DNA of 64,000 nucleotides, from NCBI RefSeq assembly GCF_004210295.1, contig NZ_SDAK01000001.1:1302001-1366000 (forward strand). Reading direction: 5' to 3'. How positions within the stretch are numbered: the stretch's first letter is position 1; every line of letters begins with the position of its first letter. Position numbers and translations under genes: made by a program. This document shows positions 18,278 through 27,138 of this stretch, piece after piece. Origin of the DNA: Lactococcus sp. S-13 (lineage in GTDB: Bacteria; Bacillota; Bacilli; Lactobacillales; Streptococcaceae). The notes under the pieces are model-generated. The model made no database searches and was not told the origin of the DNA. It worked only from the letters and a program-made list of their open reading frames with translations.

Positions 18278-18308
18278 TACAATCCTTTCAATAAATCCAT
18301 TTTAAAAC

Positions 18309-18520
18309 AAAAATACCGCGATTTTCTTTCTCCAAAGGAGCGAAAACCGCGGTACCATCCTATTTTATCACTTAATTTATTTTATTTAATTTTCTGCCTT
18401 TCACCAAGCGGTGCTGACAAATGTAAGCTGAACTTCGGTTATAGCGCTGTACTGTGGCTCTCAGTCGGTGACCACAACTCCCTCAAACTTTGCTCATAAC
18501 TTACTCGTCTTACATGATTA
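18309..18520 (-). ncRNA. T-box riboswitch, tRNA-Phe specific, before pheS
   Basis: On the minus strand the leader contains the T-box core GGATGGTACCGCGG (18347-18360). A terminator stem follows, pairing GCGGTTTTC with GAAAATCGC and ending in a U tract around 18309-18314. In the stem I region TTC within CCGAAGTTCAGC (codon at 18430-18432) is a Phe specifier. Uncharged tRNA-Phe would stabilise the antiterminator and allow pheS-SUKH-pheT transcription. Confidence 0.9.
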
Positions 18521-18525
18521 TTTTA

Positions 18526-18553
18526 ATTTTATCACTTTCAGCGGATTTGTCAA
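18526..18553 (-). promoter_or_regulatory. Promoter of the pheS T-box leader
   Basis: Minus strand TTGACA (18548-18553), 16-bp spacer, TAAAAT (18526-18531). Confidence 0.75.
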
Positions 18554-18773
18554 ATCTTATCGAGGAGTTAGAGCAATTATTTTCGGTTTTTAATTTTTAC
18601 AATTAGACATTGTTCCAAATATTTTTAGAAGGTCTTTTTCGGATGAACCCACTTTAGGAACTGCATAGATACCATTATTGTTAGGTACTCCTCCTTTTTT
18701 GATATATTTGATATAATGGATTATCTATTTTTACACAATATTTTCAGCCACCAAAACTGATAGGAGAAAATTT

Positions 18774-19166
18774 ATGAAAAAAATTATTATCGGTAGCCTT
18801 ACTTTGCTTGCGGCGGTTTCACTCTCAGCGTGTTCAAGTAATAACACAAAGTCAAATACTTTCTCAAAAGAATCTGATAAAGCAAAACAAGCTCTATTCT
18901 TGAAAGTTCCTTCTAGTGTCGTCATGGATAGCAGAGGAGTAGCCTTAATAAGAGTTAAAACGATTCCAAACGGAAAAGTTAGAATTGGAGAGAGTCTCAC
19001 AGTCGATTCTCAAAGTGCTGATTCTGAGGGAAATTTTACGTTAAAACTAGCTAGCGATCCACATCAAAAATCAGCTGTCAAAGTTACTGCTGGAATATTG
19101 GGGACAGACGGAAAAGAAATTGCTAAACAAGTAACAAAAGACGTGAATATTAAGCCATCAGAATAA
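18774..19166 (+). CDS. Small putative lipoprotein of unknown function
   Basis: A 130-residue protein with a lipoprotein signal peptide (MKKIIIGSLTLLAAVSLSAC, lipobox LSAC, Cys20), a Ser/Asn/Lys linker, and a small beta-rich domain (VALIRVKTIPNGKVRIGESL ... VNIKPSE). It would be anchored to the outer face of the membrane. AGGAG precedes the ATG by about 8 nt and a TATAAT occurs at about 18713. No family recognised. It lies in an accessory stretch with other small genes. Confidence 0.75.
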   Translation: MKKIIIGSLTLLAAVSLSACSSNNTKSNTFSKESDKAKQALFLKVPSSVVMDSRGVALIRVKTIPNGKVRIGESLTVDSQSADSEGNFTLKLASDPHQKSAVKVTAGILGTDGKEIAKQVTKDVNIKPSE

Positions 19167-19249
19167 TAATAAAAGCTGACAAGAGTTTACCTCACCCCAA
19201 AAGTTAGACAAGAAAGTTCAATTCTATAGCATAAATTTAAGATTATTTA

Positions 19250-19290
19250 AAAGAAAAAAGAGCAAATCTTAATTGAGCTCTCTTTTTTTA
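19250..19290 (+). terminator. Terminator after the lipoprotein gene
   Basis: AAAGAGC...GCTCT stem with an A-rich 5' side and seven T on the 3' side. It could also serve the small gene ending at 19345 on the other strand. Confidence 0.55.
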
Positions 19291-19344
19291 TAAAAATTTA
19301 TTAATTTTTATTATATATCTATGATAATTATTGAGGAAGTTATT

Positions 19345-19524
19345 TTATTTTCGATTTAATACATCAACTGCTTTATCAACAACAAGGCATTCCACAAAAA
19401 TGAAAGCCACAAGAATCACTTCATTCAAAATATTATTTTGATTCCCTATATGTCCAAAAAGTAAAACAGTTATAGCAATTACAATTGCCGAAATTAGTGC
19501 TTTTACAGCAGAATATTTATTCAA
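19345..19524 (-). CDS. 59-residue membrane protein with TTG start
   Basis: Minus-strand frame TTG at 19524 to TAA at 19345. GGAGGAG stands 9 nt before the TTG, which is why I choose this start; no ATG is available. The product begins MNKYSAVKALISAIVIAITVL and has two hydrophobic helices (about 5-23 and 30-47) and a basic end. The size and topology resemble small holin-like or stress membrane peptides, but I cannot assign it to a family. Confidence 0.6.
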   Translation of the reverse strand: MNKYSAVKALISAIVIAITVLLFGHIGNQNNILNEVILVAFIFVECLVVDKAVDVLNRK

Positions 19525-19580
19525 AACACAAATCTCCTCCTCATGTTTTATGTGATGCTACACTCCTAAAATATAGAAGT

Positions 19581-19916
19581 TTACATAAATTTTTTTCTGA
19601 CCCTAATAATATCATACAAGCCAAGGACGAATATTAATGTAAAAGTAACCCACGAACTAACGAATGATATTAAATAAGATAGTAGTGCTATAAGCAGCGA
19701 GAGTTTTATATCGTTTATGTATTCGTTCCCCTTAAATTCTTTATAGTTTCTAATAAACATTATTCCCCAGATAATTAAAAACAAAAAGTAAAGGCATTGT
19801 TTACCTATAAAAACTAAAGATAGACTAACATTAACTTTTTCTATCACTTCTAAAGAATTACTTAATGAAATTATAAATAATATAAAGGGCATTAATCCAT
19901 TTTTATATGCGCTCAT
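19581..19916 (-). CDS. Small polytopic membrane protein, unknown
   Basis: About 111 residues from ATG 19916, with four hydrophobic segments and a basic C-terminus (VRKKFM). It has no ribosome binding site of its own, but its ATG lies 2 nt after the stop of a short upstream frame (19919-19966), so translation is probably coupled. Its size and topology would fit a bacteriocin immunity protein, but that is speculation. Very A/T-rich, in an accessory region. Confidence 0.6.
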   Translation of the reverse strand: MSAYKNGLMPFILFIISLSNSLEVIEKVNVSLSLVFIGKQCLYFLFLIIWGIMFIRNYKEFKGNEYINDIKLSLLIALLSYLISFVSSWVTFTLIFVLGLYDIIRVRKKFM

Positions 19917-19918
19917 TT

Positions 19919-19966
19919 TTATTCTATTGCTGAAGTTACGGGAGGAATTCCCCAACTCAAATACAA
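19919..19966 (-). CDS. Possible 15-residue coupling peptide (TTG start)
   Basis: TTG at 19964-19966 is preceded by AAAAGGAG with a 5-nt gap. The short frame reads MYLSWGIPPVTSAIE and stops at 19919. A TATAAT at 20022-20027 (minus strand) could give the transcript. The same frame is open upstream without a start codon to a TAG at 20015-20017, reading KITGALAKGKGVA, which looks like a remnant of a longer protein. Confidence 0.3.
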   Translation of the reverse strand: MYLSWGIPPVTSAIE

Positions 19967-20450
19967 TGCAACTCCTTTTCCTTTAGCTAATGCTCCAGTG
20001 ATTTTAACTACTTCCTATACCATTATATCAAAAATTTAATAGGCTTCATTAAAACTGATAAATTTCACATAAAACAAATAAAAATTATACTCTCTTACCT
20101 TATCATCAGTTGAGCGTGAGATTAAGAGATGATAGAGAAAGTGAGACAGTTTCTCATTTTTTATTTCAGATCCACTTCAAATGTCTAATCTGATGTTGGA
20201 CTAATGTCAAATTGGACTAATGTCAAATAATTGGTTATAGTGTGTTAAATAAAAGTAAAAAAAATATTTTCTTAATTTATACTAATCCAAGGTATAATAA
20301 TAGTGTTAGATGATTTTGATGAAGATATTTTAGTAACATTTCTAAGTATCATAACTGCCCAAGCATCCCCTTAAAGATATGGCTCATAGATACTCAAGTT
20401 TCTAGAATTATCTACATAAAATTTATAATAAATTAAGAAACGGAGAAACT
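19956..20450. other. Gene-poor spacer
   Basis: This stretch holds the minus-strand -10 at 20022, a weak plus-strand hairpin GAGAAA...TTTCTC with T-rich tail near 20135-20165, two perfect 16-bp direct repeats (20196-20227), and TATAAT at 20293 for the following gene. No gene seen. Confidence 0.5.
20196..20227. repeat. Two perfect 16-bp direct repeats
   Basis: TTGGACTAATGTCAAA occurs twice back to back with a 16-bp period. A related AATGTCTAATC precedes it. Short direct repeats of this kind are typical of response-regulator sites. It lies about 70-100 bp upstream of the -10 of the CPBP gene. Confidence 0.6.
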
Positions 20451-21245
20451 ATGATGAACAGCTCTATGACAAAAGCAAATGGAAAACGCCTCCTTGTTTA
20501 TGGGATAATTCTTTATTTTGCTTTTATAATTTTAGACTTCTTACTAAGAACGCTCACTCATTCTATCATCCCACCTTCACTTATAATCACTCTTCCTCAC
20601 TTTATGATTAGTCTAGTTTTAGGACTAACTTGCTATTATTTAATAAAGACTGATCGTATTTTCAAAAAAACAATAAAATTTTCATTATCCACTCATATTT
20701 TACTTGGCACTTTGGTCATCCTCCTCAGTTTAATTGCGCTCTTTATCCTCGGAGTTCCTAAGGACATACAAACCATCTTGAGTGGGGGAGTTAATCTGAC
20801 TTTAGTCTCCTTTTTTACTGCTTTATCTGCCGGAGTATTTGAAGAATTACTTGTACGAGGTTTAATCTTCGCTGGTTTTTGGAAACTGTTACAAGGGAGT
20901 TCTTTAAAATTATTCTGGAGCGCCCTGCTCTCTTCTGGATTATTTGGTCTTTTTCACCTTTATAACTTAACCCAAAGCTCTTTCACAGCTGTTTCGCAAC
21001 AAGTTTTGTATGCTACTGCTCTTGGTCTCATTTTTGCAATTCTTCGTATTAAGCTTAATTCACTTTGGTTGGCTATCATGCTTCATACCTTACTTGATTT
21101 CCAACCAACTATTTCAGCGAGTGTTGCTTCTGAAAATTCGTGGGCTTCAATCTTAATAATCACTGTTCCTTTGCTTGTTGTTTCAGTGTTTACACTACTA
21201 AAAATGGATAAAGATTATAATAATCAGTTTAAACGCTATGAATAA
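20451..21245 (+). CDS. CPBP family intramembrane metalloprotease (Abi domain)
   Basis: A 264-residue membrane protein with about eight helices. The CPBP motifs are present: EE at residues 131-132 with Arg136 (FEELLVRGLIF), His169 in GLFGLFHLYN, and a C-terminal MLHTLLDF. In Gram-positive bacteria such proteins include CaaX-like proteases and bacteriocin self-immunity or processing factors. GGAG lies 5 nt before the ATG. The small unknown membrane proteins upstream fit a bacteriocin-like remnant, but no intact bacteriocin gene is visible. Confidence 0.82.
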   Translation: MMNSSMTKANGKRLLVYGIILYFAFIILDFLLRTLTHSIIPPSLIITLPHFMISLVLGLTCYYLIKTDRIFKKTIKFSLSTHILLGTLVILLSLIALFILGVPKDIQTILSGGVNLTLVSFFTALSAGVFEELLVRGLIFAGFWKLLQGSSLKLFWSALLSSGLFGLFHLYNLTQSSFTAVSQQVLYATALGLIFAILRIKLNSLWLAIMLHTLLDFQPTISASVASENSWASILIITVPLLVVSVFTLLKMDKDYNNQFKRYE

Positions 21246-21311
21246 CTTCCATACTTATGTTGAAATCATCAAGTATAAATTTTTAATATCGGGACCTTAT
21301 AAAAAGATACT

Positions 21312-21344
21312 AAAGCTCAAGCAGTCATTCTGCTTGAGCTTTTT
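21312..21344 (+). terminator. Terminator after the CPBP gene
   Basis: Perfect 13-bp stem AAAGCTCAAGCAG-TCATT-CTGCTTGAGCTTT followed by T-rich sequence. Confidence 0.85.
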
Positions 21345-21532
21345 GTGTTGTTTTTGTAGACTACTATCGAATCAATTAATACAAAAAAGTTATAGGTTTG
21401 GCTGTTATTATACTTATCAGGACAAGACTAATCAGGAAGAATTATTTTTGTTGACTGTTTATCATTATTTTCTTGCTTATATATAAAATAATTTTTTCAA
21501 ACGAACCTTTTTTCTTTTCTCGCCTATTAAAA

Positions 21533-21596
21533 CTTGTTAAAATTAAGTTAGCGCTTAACAAGAATACGTATTCTATAAAACACACCAATTAGGAGG
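21533..21596 (+). promoter_or_regulatory. Chitinase promoter region: cre-like site, palindrome, strong RBS
   Basis: AGTTAGCGCTTAAC (21546-21559) matches the lactococcal cre consensus WGWAARCGYTWWMA at 12 of 14 positions. It lies within an 8-bp inverted repeat CTTGTTAA...TTAACAAG (21533-21562). A perfect 14-bp palindrome AGAATACGTATTCT (21561-21574) follows and abuts TATAAA (21574-21579). AGGAGG stands 5 nt before the ATG. The arrangement suggests CcpA control plus a second dimeric regulator. Confidence 0.5.
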
Positions 21597-21601
21597 ATCG
21601 T

Positions 21602-23089
21602 ATGGTTTTAGCTCGAAATCGAAAGTATCTCAAATGTTTCTTAGCAACTTTGACAGTTGGCACAGCAATTTTAGGAGGAAAATATGCTTTAGCTGATGCT
21701 GCTGATAGTATGGTCAATCCAACAGATAAAGTACTGGTTGGTTATTGGCATAACTGGGCAACAACTGGAAAAGATGGCTATAAAGGAGGAACCTCAACTA
21801 CCTTTGATCTCTCTAAAACGCAAGATGGATACAATGTTATCAATGTATCTTTCATGAAAACCCCTCAGGGACAAACACTCCCTACTTTCAAACCTTACAA
21901 CAAAACAGATGCTGAATTCAGAGCAGAGGTTTCAAAATTAAATGCTGAAGGTAAAAGTGTTTTAATCGCACTTGGAGGTGCTGATGCACACATCGAATTG
22001 ACCAAAGCTCAAGAAACTGACTTGGTTAACGAAATCATTCGTTTAGTTGACACTTATGGTTTCGATGGTTTAGATATTGACTTAGAACAAGCTGCAATCG
22101 AAGCTGCGGATAATCAAACAGTTATTCCCGCTGCTTTACGTCGAGTAAAGGATTATTATCGCCAACAAAACAAGAACTTCATGATAACCATGGCTCCTGA
22201 GTTCCCTTATCTCACAAAAACAGGGAAATATGCGCCTTATATCACTGGTTTAGATACTTACTATGATTATATCAACCCACAATATTATAATCAAGGCGGC
22301 GATGGTTTCTGGGACACAGGATTGAACATGTGGGTTTCTCAATCTAATGATGAGAAAAAAGAAGATTTCTTATATGGTTTAACGACACGTTTGGTGACTG
22401 GAACTGATAATTTTATCAAAATTCCAGCAAGTAAGTTCGTTATCGGGCTTCCTGCCAATGATGACGCGGCAGCAACGGGTTATGTCAAAGATCCTAAGGC
22501 TGTTGAGAATGCCCTCAAGCGCTTAAAAGCTGATGGAAATGAAATCAAAGGTTTGATGACTTGGTCAGTAAACTGGGATGATGGAACAAGTGCCACAGGT
22601 GTTAAGTACAACAATTCATTTGTAAATACTTATGCACCGATGTTATTTAATGGGTCGACCACTCCTGTTGAAGATAATGAAAAGCCAACTACACCAACGA
22701 TTTCTGTCACTAATATCAGTAGTTCAAGTGCAACTATTCAGGCAAAAGCAACAGATAACGTAGGTGTTGTTAACTACGAAATCAAGATTGGAGCAACGCT
22801 TTATAATTCTGCTGATGGTCAATTAGTTTTAAATAATCTTTCGGCTAACACAGACTACCATGTGGAAGTTGTAGCCATTGATGCTGCTGGAAATCGTTCG
22901 ATTACAGCCGAAACAGAATTCAAAACGACTGAGCAACCAACTTCAAGCTATCCTGCGTGGGATGCTGATCAAATCTATTTAGGAGGAGAACGCGTTAGCT
23001 ACAATGGAAAGAATTATGAAGCAAAATGGTGGACACGTGGAAATGAGCCTGATAAATCAGATGCCTATGGTCCATGGAAGGAAGTGTAA
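21602..23089 (+). CDS. chiA: Secreted GH18 chitinase with FnIII and chitin-binding domain
   Basis: A 495-residue secreted enzyme. It has a signal peptide (1-31), a GH18 barrel with the catalytic DGLDIDLE motif (acid Glu162), YYDYINPQYYNQ and GLMTWSVNWDDG, a fibronectin type III domain (about 363-445), and a C-terminal CBM5/12 chitin-binding module (AWDADQIYLGGERVSYNGKNYEAKWW). It hydrolyses chitin outside the cell. The order matches the characterised lactococcal LlChi18A, with the LPMO gene 21 nt downstream. Confidence 0.95.
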   Translation: MVLARNRKYLKCFLATLTVGTAILGGKYALADAADSMVNPTDKVLVGYWHNWATTGKDGYKGGTSTTFDLSKTQDGYNVINVSFMKTPQGQTLPTFKPYNKTDAEFRAEVSKLNAEGKSVLIALGGADAHIELTKAQETDLVNEIIRLVDTYGFDGLDIDLEQAAIEAADNQTVIPAALRRVKDYYRQQNKNFMITMAPEFPYLTKTGKYAPYITGLDTYYDYINPQYYNQGGDGFWDTGLNMWVSQSNDEKKEDFLYGLTTRLVTGTDNFIKIPASKFVIGLPANDDAAATGYVKDPKAVENALKRLKADGNEIKGLMTWSVNWDDGTSATGVKYNNSFVNTYAPMLFNGSTTPVEDNEKPTTPTISVTNISSSSATIQAKATDNVGVVNYEIKIGATLYNSADGQLVLNNLSANTDYHVEVVAIDAAGNRSITAETEFKTTEQPTSSYPAWDADQIYLGGERVSYNGKNYEAKWWTRGNEPDKSDAYGPWKEV

Positions 23090-23110
23090 AAACCAGAAAG
23101 GATTACCTTT

Positions 23111-23767
23111 ATGAAAAAAATATTAGCAGCTTGCTTGCTGACAGTGAGTGTTCTTGGATGTGCCCTATTTGCTCAAGCAGATAAGGTTCTAGCTCATGGC
23201 TATGTGCAATCTCCACCTGCTCGAGGTTATCAAGGAAAACTTGATTCTGAAAGAATGGGCTGGTATGAAGCATTTAATCTTTATGGCAATGTCATCACAA
23301 ATCCACAATCTCTCGAAGCGCCAAAAGGTTTTCCGGCAGCGGGTCCTGCAGACGGACGGATTGCTTCTGCAAATGGTGGTTTAGGACAAATTGGTGATTT
23401 TGTCTTGGATAATCAAACAAGTACTCGCTGGAAAAAAACGTCAATCACTTCTGGTGCTAACCTTTTCACTTGGTACTATACTGCTCCTCATAAGACAACC
23501 AAGTGGCATTACTACATGACTAAAACGGGTTGGGATCAAAATGCTCCACTGAGTCGTTCTGAATTAGAGCTTATCGGAACAGTCAATCATGATGGTTCAG
23601 AAGCCTCAAAAAATCTAACGCATACGATTACTGTGCCTTCTGATCGTTCTGGTTATCATGTGATTCTTGCTGTTTGGGATGTTGCTGATACGGCAAATGC
23701 TTTCTACAATGTTATTGATGTCAATGTCAATAATACTTCAGCTCTTGCCTTTGGGCCATTCCTGTAA
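23111..23767 (+). CDS. AA10 lytic polysaccharide monooxygenase (chitin-binding protein)
   Basis: A 218-residue single-domain AA10 LPMO. Signal cleavage after VLA exposes His29 of HGYVQSPPARGY as the N-terminal copper ligand, and His127 in TAPHKTTKWH completes the histidine brace. The NAFYNVIDVN end is typical. It oxidatively cuts crystalline chitin and boosts the chitinase encoded 21 nt upstream, with which it forms an operon. It corresponds to LlCBP33A of L. lactis. AAAGGA precedes the ATG; a strong terminator follows. Confidence 0.95.
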   Translation: MKKILAACLLTVSVLGCALFAQADKVLAHGYVQSPPARGYQGKLDSERMGWYEAFNLYGNVITNPQSLEAPKGFPAAGPADGRIASANGGLGQIGDFVLDNQTSTRWKKTSITSGANLFTWYYTAPHKTTKWHYYMTKTGWDQNAPLSRSELELIGTVNHDGSEASKNLTHTITVPSDRSGYHVILAVWDVADTANAFYNVIDVNVNNTSALAFGPFL

Positions 23768-23768
23768 A

Positions 23769-23801
23769 TAAAAAAAGCCAGAGAAATCTGGCTTTTTATT
23801 T
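23769..23801. terminator. Bidirectional terminator between LPMO gene and purA
   Basis: AAAAAGCCAGA-GAAA-TCTGGCTTTTT. It can end both converging genes. Confidence 0.88.
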
Positions 23802-23808
23802 TACTTTT

Positions 23809-25194
<1,386 letters not shown>

Positions 25195-25378
25195 CTAAGA
25201 CATGAGGCTGTCTGAACTGAAAAATGGAAAAGGGGCATCCCGCTAGCTTGGATGTCTATTTTCTGTTTTTAAGTCAATCAATCTCAATTGAAAGCTCCTA
25301 TCGCACTATTTTTAATTTTATCAAAAAAATACAGAGTTTGACTAGGAATAACTGGTTACTTTTTGTTAAATTTAAATT

Positions 25379-25391
25379 ATTGTTCGGAAAT
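25379..25391 (-). promoter_or_regulatory. PurBox (PurR activator site)
   Basis: The minus strand reads ATTTCCGAACAAT, a perfect match to the lactococcal PurBox AWWWCCGAACWWT. Its central G (25385) lies exactly 76 bp before the predicted hslO transcription start (25461). Position -76 is the placement described for PurR activation in L. lactis. The box reads in the direction opposite to hslO; purA transcription starts about 240 bp away on the other side. Confidence 0.75.
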
Positions 25392-25425
25392 ACTGAATTT
25401 TTGATTTTTTTGTTCAAAAATAGGA

Positions 25426-25454
25426 TGAACAGTCGTCTGACTTTTTGCTATAAT
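25426..25454 (+). promoter_or_regulatory. hslO promoter, leaderless type
   Basis: TGAACA (25426-25431), 17-bp spacer, TATAAT (25449-25454), then AGGGTT and ATG. A weak -35 is usual for activator-dependent promoters, which fits the PurBox. Confidence 0.65.
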
Positions 25455-25460
25455 AGGGTT

Positions 25461-26333
25461 ATGGATAAAATTATCAAATCAATTTCAAAAAATGGACATT
25501 TTCGAGCTTTTGCTTTGGATTCAACTCAAACGGTGCGCGAGGCGCAAGCGCGTCACCAAACTTGGCCTTCTTCAACGGTGGCTTTGGGGCGGACTTTGAT
25601 TGCGGCGCAGATTTTGGGCGCGAATGAAAAGGGCGATACTAAAATCACGGTGAAGGTGCTTGGTGATGGCGCAATGGGTGCGATTATCGCTGTGGCGGAC
25701 AGTTCGGGTAATGTCAAGGGTTATGTGAAAAATCGTGAATTGGACTACAAAAAAGCTTCAACTGGTGAGATTTTGGTCGCACCTTTTGTGGGAAATGGTT
25801 TCTTGGTTGTAGTCAAAGATATGGGGCTGAAACATCCTTATAGTGGGCAAGTAGACTTGATCACGGGGGAAATTGGCGAAGATTTGGCTTGGTATTTCTT
25901 GAGTTCTGAGCAAACGCCATCTTCTGTGGGGGTGAATGTGCTGCTTGATGAAGATAAGGATACGGTGAAGATTGCCGGTGGTTTTATGTTGCAAGCTTTG
26001 CCTGATGCGACGGATGCGGAAATTACGGAAATCGAGCGCAATATCAAGACCATGCCTGCGATTTCAACGATGTTGGAAGCTGATGAGCCGCTCAAAACGA
26101 TGCTAGATAATATTTATGGTGACATGGAATATACCAATCTTGGCGAATTTCCTTTGGCATTCAAATGTGATTGCAGCAAGGAACGTTTCCGTGAGGGAAT
26201 CAAATCTTTGGGAACGCAGCCCATTGAGGAGATGATTGCTGAAGACCATGGGGCAGAGATTGTTTGCCAATTTTGTGAAACGAAGTATGAGTTTTCTGAG
26301 GATGAATTGCACGCATTGATTGCTGGAGAGTGA
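25461..26333 (+). CDS. hslO: Redox-regulated chaperone Hsp33
   Basis: A 290-residue Hsp33. The chaperone domain starts [20 protein letters not shown]. The C-terminal redox switch has the zinc-binding CDC ([10 protein letters not shown]) and CQFC cysteines. Under oxidative stress the zinc is lost and the protein binds unfolded proteins. The longer upstream frame from 25224 is rejected because ATG 25461 matches the family N-terminus and directly follows a promoter. Predicted leaderless. It is followed by a repeat array, then a DHFR-like gene and dus. Confidence 0.95.
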   Translation: MDKIIKSISKNGHFRAFALDSTQTVREAQARHQTWPSSTVALGRTLIAAQILGANEKGDTKITVKVLGDGAMGAIIAVADSSGNVKGYVKNRELDYKKASTGEILVAPFVGNGFLVVVKDMGLKHPYSGQVDLITGEIGEDLAWYFLSSEQTPSSVGVNVLLDEDKDTVKIAGGFMLQALPDATDAEITEIERNIKTMPAISTMLEADEPLKTMLDNIYGDMEYTNLGEFPLAFKCDCSKERFREGIKSLGTQPIEEMIAEDHGAEIVCQFCETKYEFSEDELHALIAGE

Positions 26334-26335
26334 AT

Positions 26336-26455
26336 TTTACTGACGTAAGCTGGAAAACTCAGAGATTTTGCTGACGGAAATCGATTTGATCCAGAGATTT
26401 TGCTGACGAAAGTCTAAGTTTCGGTTTTCACTGAGAGAATTTGCTGACGGAATGG
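26336..26455 (+). repeat. Four-copy CTGACG repeat array between hslO and DHFR-like gene
   Basis: CTGACG cores at 26340, 26371, 26403 and 26443 (spacings 31, 32, 40). The last three carry the full CAGAGATTTTGCTGACG or GAGAGAATTTGCTGACG form, all on the transcribed strand. Confidence 0.85.
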
Positions 26456-26470
26456 ATAAGAGGTGGAAAA

Positions 26471-26998
26471 ATGACGGTGAGCCTTTTTATTGCAACGACT
26501 TTGGACGGTTATATCGCGACGACAGATGATGATTTGCACTGGCTTTTTGATGTCGAGGGTGAAGGTGACAATGGCTATGGCGCTTTTTATGCTGGGGTAG
26601 ACGTGGTGCTGATGGGCAAGCGGACTTACGACTGGCTCAAGCGCGAGCAGCCTGATACTTGGGCTTATGCGGGCAAAATGACTTATGTTTTGACTCGGCA
26701 AAAATTGGCTAATTCTGCTGAAGTGCAGTTTATTTCGGAGCAGGACTTGCCGGATTTGGTGGAAAAATTGAAAAGCAAAAAACAGAAACTCTGGGTCGTG
26801 GGCGGTGGTCAAGTGATTCGGTTGTTCTTGGAAAATGGCTGGGTAGATGAGCTGCAAATCACTGTCGCACCGGTGCTTCTAGGCACTGGCATTCCACTTT
26901 TTCCATCAGGAGCTTACGCTGAAAAATTGCAACTATTGGGGAGCAAAAACTACGGTCAATTTGTAGAATTGCATTACCAGATAAAAAAAGAGGACTGA
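26471..26998 (+). CDS. Dihydrofolate reductase-like protein (RibD C-terminal family, YyaP-like)
   Basis: A 175-residue protein with MTVSLFIATTLDGYIA at the start, a central DVVLMGKRTYDWL and a C-terminal LWVVGGGQVIRLFLENGWVDELQI, the RibD-C/DHFR-like NADPH-binding fold. It is not the essential FolA; members of this group have unclear reductase substrates. ATG at 26471 has GAGGTGG upstream. A terminator overlaps its stop codon. Confidence 0.82.
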   Translation: MTVSLFIATTLDGYIATTDDDLHWLFDVEGEGDNGYGAFYAGVDVVLMGKRTYDWLKREQPDTWAYAGKMTYVLTRQKLANSAEVQFISEQDLPDLVEKLKSKKQKLWVVGGGQVIRLFLENGWVDELQITVAPVLLGTGIPLFPSGAYAEKLQLLGSKNYGQFVELHYQIKKED

Positions 26999-27018
26999 TG
27001 AAAATTCAGTCTTTTTTT
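26983..27018 (+). terminator. Terminator overlapping the DHFR-like gene stop
   Basis: GACTGA-tgaaaat-TCAGTC with an A-rich 5' side and seven T. A second motif-based hairpin follows at 27032. Confidence 0.75.
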
Positions 27019-27026
27019 AATGACAT

Positions 27027-27084
27027 TTTTACTGACGAAAATTTGCGTCAGCGTTTTTTCGACTAGAGATTTTGCTGACGTAAA
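27027..27084 (+). repeat. CTGACG hairpin and one full repeat copy before dus
   Basis: CTGACG (27032) and CGTCAG (27046-27051) form a hairpin followed by GTTTTTT. A directional copy TAGAGATTTTGCTGACGTAA lies at 27063-27082. Confidence 0.8.
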
Positions 27085-27103
27085 TTTTTCAATGCTAAAA
27101 ACC

Positions 27104-27131
27104 TTGTGAAATCGCAAAAAATTGCTATAAT
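27104..27131 (+). promoter_or_regulatory. dus promoter, leaderless type
   Basis: TTGTGA (27104-27109), 16-bp spacer, TATAAT (27126-27131), then 7 nt and ATG at 27139. Confidence 0.65.
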
Positions 27132-27138
27132 ATTGCTT

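Noticed and set aside
19191-19212. CCCCAAAAGTTAGACA as an IS3-family insertion sequence end
   Set aside because: It resembles the terminal repeat of some IS3-type elements, but no transposase, second end or target duplication is visible.
25224-25460. N-terminal extension of Hsp33
   Set aside because: The extension is A/T-rich, has no ribosome binding site, contains the promoter and PurBox, and does not resemble Hsp33.
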